Positions 51,212 through 60,143 of a stretch of 64,000 nt of DNA are shown here, piece after piece. Made by a program: the position numbers and the translations under genes. The notes under the pieces are model-generated. The model had not been told where the DNA came from and did no database searches. It saw nothing but the letters and a program-made list of their open reading frames with translations. The stretch is taken from assembly GCA_902601345.1 (NCBI GenBank), contig CACKMK010000001.1, forward strand, positions 62,001-126,000. The letters run 5' to 3'. The number at the start of each line of letters is the position of its first letter. Positions within the stretch are counted from its first letter, which is position 1. The stretch comes from an uncultured Candidatus Poseidoniales archaeon (lineage in GTDB: Archaea > Thermoplasmatota > Poseidoniia > Poseidoniales > Thalassarchaeaceae).

Positions 51212-52735
51212 TCACCCGAAAATTTCTGTTAATCCACCGTCTAGAATCGATTCTGATAGTTGTTCGCATTCACTTGTCATCGATCTGTCGCCATCCAGTC
51301 TATCTACATAGGAGCGAACCCAGCTGACTAGCTTTCTGACTCCAATCCCAGGGGATTCTTCTATGGCCTCTATGGCCTCTGTAGAACAGATGAATTCATT
51401 CGCTAAAACCTGGGACAATAGAATTGAAGATTGTAGTGACCTGTGTGCTCCAGTGGCTCCCATTGAAACATGATCTTCCTTGCCCATGCTAACAGGTACA
51501 TTGCTAATTGTAGCTGGACTGGAGAGAATATGTAGTTCCGATATGATTGCCGCTGCTACGTACTGAACAATCATTAATCCGCTTTCTAATCCCTCGTTGC
51601 CGGCAAGGAACGCTTTCTGTCCACTCCAATTTGGGTCAAGGATCTGATTAATCCTCCTTTCAGAAATACTGGCAAGCTCGTGGCAGGCTACGGCAATGGC
51701 GTCACTGGTAAGAGCCAGGTTTTGGCCGTGGAAATTGCCCCCGCTGATTATTGATGCTCCGTTATCCTCGACGAACACTAGAGGGTTGTCTGTAGCGCTG
51801 TTGATTTCTATCTCCAGAATTCTCCTGGTTTCCCTTATCAGATCCACGACTGGTCCGTGGACCTGAGGGGCGCATCGAAATGAGTAGGCATCTTGCACCC
51901 TTTCACAGTTTTCATGGGAAATTTTGATGTTTGAATGAGAAAGGAATTCAGAAATTCTGGCGGCTGATATTGATTGTCCGACTTGCGGTCTAGAATCGTG
52001 TACTCTCCTATCGAATGGCTTGTGAGAACCTCTAATTGCCTCCACTGAACATGCGACGGAGGCGTCTGCTGTGAGACACAAGATCTCCATGTTTAGTACA
52101 GTTTGTGTGAGAAATGCACACATTTGGCTTGTTCCATTAATCAAGGAGAGTCCCTCCTTTGCCTGCAGTTTGACTGGTTCCAATCCTGCTTCCTCTAATG
52201 CGGTTCGGGAATCCTTGGAGACCCATTTGTCAGCGACTTGCACGAGGCACTGGCCCTCGCCCATCATTCCCATAGTCATATGGGAGAGTGGAGCTAAGTC
52301 CCCTGAAGCTCCTAATGATCCTATTCTGGGGATTGATGGTGCTATTCTTGAGTTGACCATCCCAAGAAGGGTTTCCACAACAGATGGCCTAATTCCAGAT
52401 ACTCCCTTTGCAAGAGAGTTTGCACGAATAGTCATCATCATTAGAACAATATCTGGGTCCATTGTTTCGCCAATTCCACATGCATGGCTTCTCACGAGAT
52501 TGGATTGTAGTTCCTCTAACTGGCTGTCTTCTATGCGGACAGATGAAAGCGCCCCGAATCCAGTATTTATCCCGTAAACAACCTCTCCTGAGTCCAAGAT
52601 GTCTTCTACGGCCTTTCTAGAAGCCTGCATCCTCTCTCTTGAATCAGATGAAAGAGATATTTCCATGGAGCCAAGTGATACGGCCTTGACCATCTCAAGA
52701 GTTAGATTTCCTCCATCAATGACAACCTTGTCCAT
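51212..52735 (-). CDS. hutH: Histidine ammonia-lyase
   Basis: About 507 residues from ATG 52735 (MDKVVIDGGNLTLEMV); the frame is open to 52759. The autocatalytic MIO cofactor forms from Ala-Ser-Gly in GSLGASGDLAPLSHM, and the catalytic NYGINTGFG-like VYGINTGFGAL is at about 50. It removes ammonia from histidine to give urocanate. GTSQMCAFLT and the DNPLVF region also match HutH. It follows hutU by about 30 bases in the operon. Confidence 0.95.
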   Translation of the reverse strand: MDKVVIDGGNLTLEMVKAVSLGSMEISLSSDSRERMQASRKAVEDILDSGEVVYGINTGFGALSSVRIEDSQLEELQSNLVRSHACGIGETMDPDIVLMMMTIRANSLAKGVSGIRPSVVETLLGMVNSRIAPSIPRIGSLGASGDLAPLSHMTMGMMGEGQCLVQVADKWVSKDSRTALEEAGLEPVKLQAKEGLSLINGTSQMCAFLTQTVLNMEILCLTADASVACSVEAIRGSHKPFDRRVHDSRPQVGQSISAARISEFLSHSNIKISHENCERVQDAYSFRCAPQVHGPVVDLIRETRRILEIEINSATDNPLVFVEDNGASIISGGNFHGQNLALTSDAIAVACHELASISERRINQILDPNWSGQKAFLAGNEGLESGLMIVQYVAAAIISELHILSSPATISNVPVSMGKEDHVSMGATGAHRSLQSSILLSQVLANEFICSTEAIEAIEESPGIGVRKLVSWVRSYVDRLDGDRSMTSECEQLSESILDGGLTEIFG

Positions 52736-52765
52736 GCATCTGGCGTAGCGGTCTGTCAAATAGAG

Positions 52766-54781
52766 TCATCGAGTCTTTTCAAAAAGGTCATCAAGGATTG
52801 TCGAATCCACTAATTTTGGTAAGGTTACGTCCAATTTTGAGTCTTTTTCCATGGCTTTGGTGATGGCGAAGGTTGCCCCCGCATTCCTAGCCCATGACCT
52901 CCTTGCAATTCCATTATTCACGTCCCATGAAATCATCGAGTCTATGTTTCTCTCAGAAACTACTGACCCATCTATTACCATGCCGAAGCCTCCGTTGACT
53001 ACCTCTCCCCAACCGACTCCTCCGCCGTTATGCAGGCTGACCCATGTGGCTCCTCTGAATGAGTCGCCAACGAAGTTGTGTACTGCCATATCTGCAGTAA
53101 ACATCGAACCGTCGTAGATATTAGCTGTTTCTCTGTATGGACTGTCCGTACCAGCTACGTCGTGGTGATCACGTCCTAGTACTATCGGTGCGGTGATCAA
53201 ACCTTCAGAAATGGCCTCATTGAAGCGGAGGGCGATTTGTCTGCGGCCTTCCTCATCCGCGTACAATATCCTTGCCATACTTCCCACTACTAGATCGTGT
53301 TTTTCTGCTTCGGAAATCCACTTGATATTATCCAAGTACTGCGTTCGAATTACTTCAGGACATCGAGAAGCAAGTTCTTCAAGTACGTCCTTTGCTATTT
53401 GGTCGGTGGTTGCGAGATCCTGCTTTGTGCCGGAAGTACAGACCCATCTGAAAGGGCCGAAGCCGTAGTCGAAGCACATCGGTCCCATAATATCCTCAAC
53501 ATATGAGGGGTATCGGAATGAGCCGTCTTCTGAGAATACCTCAGCATCGGCTCTTCCAGATTCAAGTAAGAAAGCGTTCCCATAGTCCCAGAACCGGGTT
53601 CCCATCTCAGATAGAGTGTTCACAGCATTGACGTGCCTATTCAGAGAGGATTGAACTAGTCCTCTGAATTTTTTGGGATCTGAGCTTAGTAGAGAAATGC
53701 CGTCCTCGAATGAAATGCCTGCCGGCATATATCCACCGAGCCAGGGGTTGTGTAGACTTGTCTGATCGCTAGCTAAATCGGGAGTGATTCCCCTCTGTAT
53801 AAGATACTCCAACAAGTCGACAATATTTCCTAGGTATCCCAGCGATACCGCTTCCGAATTAGCCACTGCTGTCTCTGCTCTATTACAAAGTTCATCGAGG
53901 TCATCGAATAACTCAGTTAACCATCCCTGAGTGTGACGCTTTCTAGCAGGGGTTGGATCTATCTCAGCAATGATGCAGACGGCCCCGGCGATGACTGCAG
54001 CCTTGGCCTGAGCACCCGACATCCCTCCTAATCCGGAGGTCACATAGAGGACTCCTCCAAGGCCACTCTCAGACGTCTTACCAAGGTATTTCCTAGCAGC
54101 GTTAAGTATCGTAATTGTGGTACCGTGAACTATTCCCTGAGGGCCGATATACATGTAAGATCCTGCTGTCATCTGCCCGAACTGGGACACTCCTAATGCG
54201 TTCATTCTCTCGTAGTCTTCCTGTGAAGAATAGTTTGGTATGACCATGCCATTTGTAACAACTACTCGCGGGGATTCGGATGATGATGGGAACAGCCCCA
54301 GGGGGTGTCCCGAATACATCACCAATGTCTGGTCTTCCTCCATTTTGGATAGGTACTCCATTGTCACGAGGTACTGAGCCCAATTCTGGAATACGGAGCC
54401 GTTTCCACCGTAAGTTATCAGCTCGTGGGGGTATTGAGCGACTTTTGGGTCGAGGTTGTTCTGAATCATCAGCATTATTGCAGCGGCACTCTTACAATTG
54501 GACTTGTATTCGTGAATAGGTCTTGAGCGTATTTCATTGTCTGGTCTAAATCTATGCATGTATACGTGGCCAAGACTATCCAGTTCCTCGAGGAAATCTA
54601 TAGCAAGTTCCTTGTGCCATTTTTCTGGGAAGTATCTAAGGGAGTTCTCAACTGCTAGCCTTCTCTCTTTTTGAGTGAGAATCTGAGGCCTAACCGGGGC
54701 ATGTGGAACTGAATCGTCAGTCTCCCTTTTTGGAGGAAGGGAATCTGGAATTCCATACTTCTCTGGTTTCCTGGCCGACAT
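52766..54781 (-). CDS. hutU: Urocanate hydratase
   Basis: About 671 residues from ATG 54781 (MSARKPEKYGIPDSLPP), two codons into the longest frame; this length exceeds the usual 550-560 and reflects an N-terminal extension of about 90 residues found in some lineages. MYSGHPLGLFPS, GSYMYIGPQGIVHGT and TSGLGGMSGAQAKA are NAD-binding motifs, and YDNIK-like QYLDNIKWI, ARILYADEEGRRQIAL and HNGGGVGWGE are conserved. It hydrates urocanate to imidazolone propionate. Confidence 0.94.
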   Translation of the reverse strand: MSARKPEKYGIPDSLPPKRETDDSVPHAPVRPQILTQKERRLAVENSLRYFPEKWHKELAIDFLEELDSLGHVYMHRFRPDNEIRSRPIHEYKSNCKSAAAIMLMIQNNLDPKVAQYPHELITYGGNGSVFQNWAQYLVTMEYLSKMEEDQTLVMYSGHPLGLFPSSSESPRVVVTNGMVIPNYSSQEDYERMNALGVSQFGQMTAGSYMYIGPQGIVHGTTITILNAARKYLGKTSESGLGGVLYVTSGLGGMSGAQAKAAVIAGAVCIIAEIDPTPARKRHTQGWLTELFDDLDELCNRAETAVANSEAVSLGYLGNIVDLLEYLIQRGITPDLASDQTSLHNPWLGGYMPAGISFEDGISLLSSDPKKFRGLVQSSLNRHVNAVNTLSEMGTRFWDYGNAFLLESGRADAEVFSEDGSFRYPSYVEDIMGPMCFDYGFGPFRWVCTSGTKQDLATTDQIAKDVLEELASRCPEVIRTQYLDNIKWISEAEKHDLVVGSMARILYADEEGRRQIALRFNEAISEGLITAPIVLGRDHHDVAGTDSPYRETANIYDGSMFTADMAVHNFVGDSFRGATWVSLHNGGGVGWGEVVNGGFGMVIDGSVVSERNIDSMISWDVNNGIARRSWARNAGATFAITKAMEKDSKLDVTLPKLVDSTILDDLFEKTR

Positions 54782-55401
54782 TACCACTCCAACCTTTTGT
54801 TAACCATCTGTTCTACGATATTCGCTGATTTTATCGACTGCTCAACGGCTGTGTTTATCTTCGAATTGAGTAAGTCCGCTTCCTCCCCATCGATGTACTC
54901 CAAATTGATTCTGACGTTCAATGATGCAATTTTCACCGCTGAAAGAGCCATCTCAGAAGCGGAGGCCAGGTCAGTAAGTGCATTGGGGTTGCAAGAAGCG
55001 GATTGTTTTTCGAGATTGGTTAGTAGTTTTTGAGCGCTCCTTGCAGTATTGAGAGGTGCCAATGCGGCCCCAATCGTGGCTTTCCTTATTTCCTTCAATC
55101 GATGTTTTTTCTCGTCTTCTGTTTCCTTGGATAGGCGGTATGCAGACATGACTGATTCGAATGCATCGGAGTCTGAGATAGCCAGAAGAATTGCCTCTTC
55201 CAAAGCCGATTCTGATAGTTCTATCGAACCCTTTGCGGCATCATGCCCTTCCACCCACTTCTCATTCGCCAACGTCAGTCTCGCCACCATCAAGGACAAT
55301 GAGTGTGCGTGAGCCAGGGAGAGTGCTGCGACTGAGCCGCCGCCAGGCGTTGGTTCTGAACTGGCTATAGACCTTAGAACATCCATGTAACCCTCGTTCA
55401 T
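54781..55401 (-). CDS. fchA: Formimidoyl-tetrahydrofolate cyclodeaminase
   Basis: About 206 residues from ATG 55401 (MNEGYMDVLRSIASSEPTPGGGSVAALS), coinciding with the stop of the upstream transferase. The N-terminal EPTPGGGSVAAL and the helical rest match the cyclodeaminase domain of FTCD. It turns 5-formimino-THF into methenyl-THF plus ammonia. With the separate transferase it forms a split version of the animal bifunctional FTCD enzyme. Confidence 0.9.
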   Translation of the reverse strand: MNEGYMDVLRSIASSEPTPGGGSVAALSLAHAHSLSLMVARLTLANEKWVEGHDAAKGSIELSESALEEAILLAISDSDAFESVMSAYRLSKETEDEKKHRLKEIRKATIGAALAPLNTARSAQKLLTNLEKQSASCNPNALTDLASASEMALSAVKIASLNVRINLEYIDGEEADLLNSKINTAVEQSIKSANIVEQMVNKRLEW

Positions 55402-56435
55402 CAAACCACCTTTTTGATTGCCCATTCGATTATGCTTGACTCTGGCTCGAAGTCATCCAGCACGTCTAGCATTAGTCCAGATATGGCTTTTTGTACAAGC
55501 ACTTTTTCATCAACTATAGAATCATCGTCTATGTAGAATCTACCTGCAGAAAGCATCGCTTCTAGCGGCACTAAACCCACCAGCTCGCCTGCTGTTACGT
55601 TAAGTCCGATAATGGAGGCCTCTTTCCTGATTTCCTCGGTGACATCGTGAAGTCCAGTTACAGAGAAATCTAGTAGATTCATGGATACTTGTGCCGTGGA
55701 TTCATCGAACATCCAACCGGCGGCCTGCAGTGATTTGAAGAGACCGGGATTTCTGAGAGGCTTGCCATCTTCACCGGTGATTTTCTGTCCTTGTTCGTCT
55801 TTAACCAGTGATCCGCTAGTCCTTATCGATGAGGCAATTGTATTTGCTTTGGCCTTATCATTGGTATCAAGATTGACATTGAAAGCAATGAGAATTTGAC
55901 GGGCTCCCGTAGCCGTAACCCCCATTCTTGAATTGAATGAGGAAGGGCCGAAGTCTGGAGTCCAATCAGGATCAGAAATTTTTTCTTCAAATCCTTCATA
56001 TTCGCCCCTTCTAATATTTGGAAGACTTACTCTATTTGGATTTGTAGCAGCCTCCGCATATAGGTAAACGGGAAGATCCAGTTCGTGGGAGACTGACTCG
56101 GCATATCTCTTTGAGAGGTTGACACACTGTTCCATTGAAATTCCGGATATCGGGATGAATGGGACTACATCCACAGCTCCCATCCTAGCGTGCTCGCCTG
56201 TGTGCTTTCTCATGTCTATTATCCTGGTCGCGATTCTAGTACACTCGATCACCGTTTTGAGTACATGTTCTGGCTCTCCCACCATCGTGACTACCGTTCT
56301 GTTGAAATCTGCGCCCATATCTACATCCAGCAGGTGGACTCCACTCTCATTGAGAATAGGTTGCGTAATCTGGTCGATAATCTGCTGGTCCTTGCCCTCA
56401 CTGAAATTTGGTACACACTCTACAAGTTGAGCCAT
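55401..56435 (-). CDS. Glutamate formimidoyltransferase
   Basis: About 344 residues from ATG 56435 (MAQLVECVPNFSEGKD); the frame begins two codons earlier. LVECVPNFSEG, DADMGADFNRTVVTMVG-like and HTGEHARMGAVDVVPFIPI are hallmarks of the FTCD N-terminal domain. It moves the formimino group from N-formimino-glutamate to tetrahydrofolate, releasing glutamate. First gene of the minus-strand hut operon, 35 bases after PAN, so read-through from PAN is possible. Confidence 0.93.
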   Translation of the reverse strand: MAQLVECVPNFSEGKDQQIIDQITQPILNESGVHLLDVDMGADFNRTVVTMVGEPEHVLKTVIECTRIATRIIDMRKHTGEHARMGAVDVVPFIPISGISMEQCVNLSKRYAESVSHELDLPVYLYAEAATNPNRVSLPNIRRGEYEGFEEKISDPDWTPDFGPSSFNSRMGVTATGARQILIAFNVNLDTNDKAKANTIASSIRTSGSLVKDEQGQKITGEDGKPLRNPGLFKSLQAAGWMFDESTAQVSMNLLDFSVTGLHDVTEEIRKEASIIGLNVTAGELVGLVPLEAMLSAGRFYIDDDSIVDEKVLVQKAISGLMLDVLDDFEPESSIIEWAIKKVV

Positions 56436-56470
56436 GTGCATCGGGAGGGCCTCATCATCAAGACCTTTCC

Positions 56471-57703
56471 TTAGGTGTATATTCCTTCAGAGTTTGAGTC
56501 AGTAGGGGCCTTCCTGTTATCCTGTACCTTCTTAATTGCTAGAACAAAATCCTCTTTGTTTACGGATTTCCTCCTATCCGAAATGGCTGAGATTCCTGCT
56601 TCCAGGACAGCAGACTTGATTTCCGCGCCACTGAATCCCTCAGTCATAGATGCTAGTTTGCGGTCATCGACACCCGTTCCCTTAGGCATTTCTCCGCAAT
56701 GAACTCGGAAAATCGCCTCTCGAGCATCTATTTCGGGTAGTGGTATCTCGATGATCCTGTCAAACCTTCCCGGTCTAAGCAAAGCTGCATCCAGAAGTTC
56801 AGGACGATTTGTGGCAGCAATCACCTTCACGTCGTCTAGACTGTCGAAACCATCTATCTCGGACAGCAGCTGCATAAGCGTCCTTTGAACCTCGCGATCG
56901 CCAGAGGTGGAAACATCGAGTCTTTTTGAGCCGATTGAGTCTATTTCGTCTATGAAGATGATGGAAGGCGACTTTTGTCTTGCCATTTCGAATAGTTCTC
57001 TGACCATCCTGCCTCCTTCGCCTATGTACTTCTGGGCTAGTTCCGCTCCTACTAAACCTAGGAAAGTAGCGTTTGTAGAGTTGGCGACGGCCTTCGCTAG
57101 CATGGTCTTGCCTGTCCCAGGCGGTCCGGTCAGAAGGACTCCCTTGGGCGGCTCAATCCCCATGTCGGAGAAAGCCTTCGGATTTTCGAACGGTAGCTCG
57201 ATTGCCTCTTTGAGTTCCTTGATCTGCGCCTCTAAACCCCCAATAGAGGAATAAGGGACGTCGGGAGTGTCAATAATCTCGGTATTGCTAACTAAAGGGT
57301 CCCAGGAATCTGCGAGTATCTCGACCACGGAAAGAGTATCCTGATTGAGTGCTACTCTAGTTCCGGGTTTTATCTTCGACCTATCCAGACGACGATTTAC
57401 AGAGACTAGGAATACTGTGCCATTTGAGCTTCTGACAATGGCCTGCTCATCTACTACGTCCTGGATGAAGCCGACGATTAATGGAGGAGTTCGAATGTTG
57501 CTGAGTTCCTCCTCGAGTCGGTTTGAGCGCTTCTTCAGTTGGTTCATCTCATTCTCCAGAAATAGCTTCTCAGTCAACAACTGTTGTGACTTTTCTGAGA
57601 GATCCTGATAGTCCTTAGTGAGGCGGTCTAGAGCGGCTCTATTTGGATCGCCTTTTTCGAGTATATTGTCGTCGGAGCTAGGCTCACCGGCCTCTGAAGA
57701 CAT
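56471..57703 (-). CDS. Proteasome-activating nucleotidase PAN
   Basis: A 410-residue AAA+ ATPase. The N-terminal coiled coil (about 20-75) is followed by an OB domain (80-130) and the AAA core: Walker A GPPGTGKT, Walker B IIFIDEID, sensor AATNRPELLD and RPGRFDR arginine fingers. The C-terminus ends in IYT, an HbYX motif that docks on the 20S proteasome and opens its gate. It unfolds proteins for degradation. It is divergent from MBF1 with about 70 bases between. Confidence 0.95.
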   Translation of the reverse strand: MSSEAGEPSSDDNILEKGDPNRAALDRLTKDYQDLSEKSQQLLTEKLFLENEMNQLKKRSNRLEEELSNIRTPPLIVGFIQDVVDEQAIVRSSNGTVFLVSVNRRLDRSKIKPGTRVALNQDTLSVVEILADSWDPLVSNTEIIDTPDVPYSSIGGLEAQIKELKEAIELPFENPKAFSDMGIEPPKGVLLTGPPGTGKTMLAKAVANSTNATFLGLVGAELAQKYIGEGGRMVRELFEMARQKSPSIIFIDEIDSIGSKRLDVSTSGDREVQRTLMQLLSEIDGFDSLDDVKVIAATNRPELLDAALLRPGRFDRIIEIPLPEIDAREAIFRVHCGEMPKGTGVDDRKLASMTEGFSGAEIKSAVLEAGISAISDRRKSVNKEDFVLAIKKVQDNRKAPTDSNSEGIYT

Positions 57704-57773
57704 GGTTCTGACACAAAGAGGATACTTATGACCCCTACGAAGCCCTCATGTTGCCCTCACGCCTCGCTATAGC

Positions 57774-58337
57774 ATGGGTGCTTGCGAGCTCTGCGGAAAG
57801 GAAGGAGTGGGCACTAGGAGGGCAAAGGTATCGCAATCCGTTCTGGAATGCTGCTCTGGATGCATAGCTTCGATGAGATTGGTAGTAGAGCAAAGGCCCA
57901 CGAAGGTGATCCAGAATAATGAGCAATCGAGCCTGGTGACGGGCAAGGGGGTTTCAGGAATAGACATCATGACCAAAGATGCAACTGAGCTTGCAGGAGA
58001 TTTTTATTCGAGAATAAGGAACGGCAGGAAAATCAAGGGCTTGTCGCAGGGAGATTTAGCGAGAATAATGAATGTCAAGATAGGAGTCATCCAGAAGGCG
58101 GAGAATGGGAATAGACCAACCGATTCGATTCTGGAAAAATTCGAGAGGGCTTTGGGTATTTCCCTCTTCGTAGAAGCCATACCAAGAAACAATACCATGG
58201 TGGCAAATGAGTCGTCGAGTCAAATGACCATCTCTGATGCTAAGAATGACCTAGTGGACAAGACTAGGAAAAGGCCTGAAAAGAAGAAGGGCCGTAGGTT
58301 TGGAGTTTCTAGATCTGGTTCTCGTACCAGGAGATAG
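57774..58337 (+). CDS. Multiprotein bridging factor MBF1-like transcription protein
   Basis: A 187-residue protein. The N-terminal zinc ribbon has C4-x2-C7 and C27-x2-C30; the middle (about 80-140) is a helix-turn-helix of XRE type: RNGRKIKGLSQGDLARIMNV and VIQKAENGNRPTDSILEKFERAL. The C-terminal tail is basic. Archaeal MBF1 is a conserved general factor linked to transcription and translation under stress. ATG at 57774. Confidence 0.9.
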   Translation: MGACELCGKEGVGTRRAKVSQSVLECCSGCIASMRLVVEQRPTKVIQNNEQSSLVTGKGVSGIDIMTKDATELAGDFYSRIRNGRKIKGLSQGDLARIMNVKIGVIQKAENGNRPTDSILEKFERALGISLFVEAIPRNNTMVANESSSQMTISDAKNDLVDKTRKRPEKKKGRRFGVSRSGSRTRR

Positions 58338-58341
58338 TATC

Positions 58342-58866
58342 GTGCGAAGCGTACCGCTACATGTTATTCATCTAGATCAGGATGATCCGAAGAAGTGCAC
58401 ATCTAGAAAGTTGCATCAGAGTGGTCTGATAAATCTCCATGAATCGGCTAATTCCGCGCCCAGGAGAGGTTACTTGTTGGATCCTCGTGCTAAGACCGTA
58501 CTAGCTCCAGAAGATGGTGATCTAATTTCTCTGGGGGGTTCGATTGTAGTGCTTGACTGCTCGTGGAAACATATAGAGGAGTCTCTAGATTTGATTGACG
58601 GTAGAACCAGACTGGAAGGTAGGATTCTGCCATTGCTGCTTGCTGCGAATCCAGTTTCTTGGGGTAAGGTGGGGAGGCTCTCGTCTGCAGAGGCTCTTGG
58701 AGCCTCATTAGCCATTTTAGGACTATGGGAGCAAGCGAGGGCTGTTGTGGGGCCATTCCCTTTTGGAAATCAATTCTTGGATTTGAACAGGGAGCCATTG
58801 GAGGCTTACTCAAGTGCAGATTCAAGGACAGAAATACTAGAAATCCAGACTGAATTCTTCAATTAA
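58342..58866 (+). CDS. Tsr3-like rRNA aminocarboxypropyltransferase
   Basis: About 174 residues from GTG 58342, five bases after the MBF1 stop; the frame is open upstream to 58300 within MBF1. VVLDCSWKHIEE, LPLLLAANPVSWGKVGRLSSAEALGAS and PFGNQFLDLNREPLEAY match the Tsr3 (DUF367) family, which adds the aminocarboxypropyl group from SAM to a helix 31 pseudouridine (acp3Psi) in small-subunit rRNA in eukaryotes and archaea. Probably co-transcribed with MBF1. Confidence 0.88.
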   Translation: MRSVPLHVIHLDQDDPKKCTSRKLHQSGLINLHESANSAPRRGYLLDPRAKTVLAPEDGDLISLGGSIVVLDCSWKHIEESLDLIDGRTRLEGRILPLLLAANPVSWGKVGRLSSAEALGASLAILGLWEQARAVVGPFPFGNQFLDLNREPLEAYSSADSRTEILEIQTEFFN

Positions 58867-58894
58867 GACGATAATCTCGTGGTGTTTCGTGTCA

Positions 58895-58921
58895 AGATCG
58901 GGGAGTTTCCCTCCCCGATCT
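58895..58921. terminator. Perfect 11-bp hairpin between convergent genes
   Basis: AGATCGGGGAG (58895-58905) pairs without mismatch with CTCCCCGATCT (58911-58921) around a 5-base loop. It lies between the 3' ends of tsr3 and the MazG-like gene and can act on either strand as a termination or 3'-end-protecting stem. Not followed by a long T-run. Confidence 0.5.
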
Positions 58922-58942
58922 GCTTTCGTTCGTTACTATCTG

Positions 58943-59338
58943 CTACTGTAAATCATCTGAGTACTCTGTAACCCTGATACCGAGCTTGCCCGTACGGGCC
59001 TTCCTCGTCATCACCCTGTCCATCTTCTTGTGGAACTCCCCTTCTAGATCCACTTCCATGGCAAGCGAGTGCCCCAAGAGGAGGATGAGTAGGTCTGCTA
59101 GTTCCTCGGCTGCCTCCTCGTCTGGCTTGCCCTTGGTGATTGCAGCTGAGAGTTCGCCAAGCTCCTCCACAGTCAATGCGATGCGGAATCCCATATCGTG
59201 ACCATGGTTCTCTTCGGATGAGAATCGATGCTTGTGGTGGAAACTGGCAACTCTGGCCATCATGGTAAGCCATGATCCATCGGGAATATCGGAATACTCT
59301 ACACTCAACCAATCATCAACGCTCAGCCTTCTGGACAT
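58943..59338 (-). CDS. MazG-like nucleotide pyrophosphohydrolase
   Basis: A 131-residue all-alpha NTP pyrophosphatase. VEELGELSAAITKGKPDEEAAEELADLLILLL supplies the ExxE and ExxD metal-binding helices; length matches the small single-domain type. Such proteins hydrolyse non-canonical or (d)NTPs to monophosphate. Substrate here is unknown. A frame shadow (58953-59312) was rejected. ATG at 59338. About 40 bases downstream of the MTAP-family gene. Confidence 0.82.
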   Translation of the reverse strand: MSRRLSVDDWLSVEYSDIPDGSWLTMMARVASFHHKHRFSSEENHGHDMGFRIALTVEELGELSAAITKGKPDEEAAEELADLLILLLGHSLAMEVDLEGEFHKKMDRVMTRKARTGKLGIRVTEYSDDLQ

Positions 59339-59377
59339 GGTTATGCTACCGGCTAGGGGGCCATCAAGGTAGTGATT

Positions 59378-60139
59378 TCATAATTCTCCACTTAGCAGTG
59401 CAGTAATGCAGTGAGTCACCAAATCACGCATATTTGATGCCATTGAATCGACCGATTCGTGGTCTATCTCCGCATCGGGTTCGCCCGGAGTCCGTCCTGA
59501 AGCCCAGTTAGAAGAACAGAGCAATGACACGTGAGGAATGCCTGTCTCGGATATCAACCTCTGCTCGGGACCAAGAGTCATACCTACCACATTGGCCCCT
59601 AGTCTCTCTAGTGCGTCTATCTCGTGGGGACTCTCGAATTGGGGTCCGATACACTGGGCCACTACTACCCTTGGTGGGGCGCTTCCTTGCTCGGCAGTCA
59701 GAGTTTGCGCGCAAATTTCTGAGTAAAGATCGTCGAATGGGTTGGTTCTATCGGAATGGAACGCATCCTTGTCGTGGAAAGTCCACGGCTTTTCTGAGAG
59801 GTCCAGCATACCACTGCCGACCCCTACTGTCCCCGGAGGCATAGTTTCAATCATTGAGCCAACGGAGTTGACGCTGACCAATAAATCCGGTTTGCAACTC
59901 GATGCAGCGTGGATGTTTGCCCTATGCTCAATGGCATGTGGCGGGGTTCTTGAACCTCCAGGAGAATGGTGCCTGTCTATGACAAACACCTCCACATTGG
60001 CCGTACTGACGACGTTTACGGGGACTTCTCCCCATTCGGATTCGATGACAATTAGCTCCGCAGTTGCTTCTAAGGAGGATGACAAGCCCGTGGAGAAAGC
60101 ACTCATGCCAGTTCCGCACAGCACCGCTATGCGGTTCAT
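59378..60139 (-). CDS. MTAP/purine nucleoside phosphorylase family protein
   Basis: A 253-residue protein. GTGMSAF near the start is a phosphate-binding loop, VIDRHHSPGGSRTPPHAIEHRANI is the MTAP-family substrate region, and QCIGPQFESPHEIDAL and GMTLGPEQRLISETGI complete the fold. These phosphorylases split 5'-methylthioadenosine or methylthioinosine, or purine nucleosides; the exact substrate cannot be read by eye. It sits four bases after the S3Ae-SAP gene and may share its transcript. Confidence 0.85.
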   Translation of the reverse strand: MNRIAVLCGTGMSAFSTGLSSSLEATAELIVIESEWGEVPVNVVSTANVEVFVIDRHHSPGGSRTPPHAIEHRANIHAASSCKPDLLVSVNSVGSMIETMPPGTVGVGSGMLDLSEKPWTFHDKDAFHSDRTNPFDDLYSEICAQTLTAEQGSAPPRVVVAQCIGPQFESPHEIDALERLGANVVGMTLGPEQRLISETGIPHVSLLCSSNWASGRTPGEPDAEIDHESVDSMASNMRDLVTHCITALLSGEL

Positions 60140-60143
60140 CTCC

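Noticed and set aside
58953..59312. 119-residue minus-strand frame
   Set aside because: Shadow of the MazG-like gene in another frame; Arg/Gly-rich composition typical of frame shadows.
58943..59338. MazG-like gene as part of a toxin-antitoxin or defence system
   Set aside because: No mazF or defence genes nearby; single-domain all-alpha pyrophosphatases are ordinary housekeeping.
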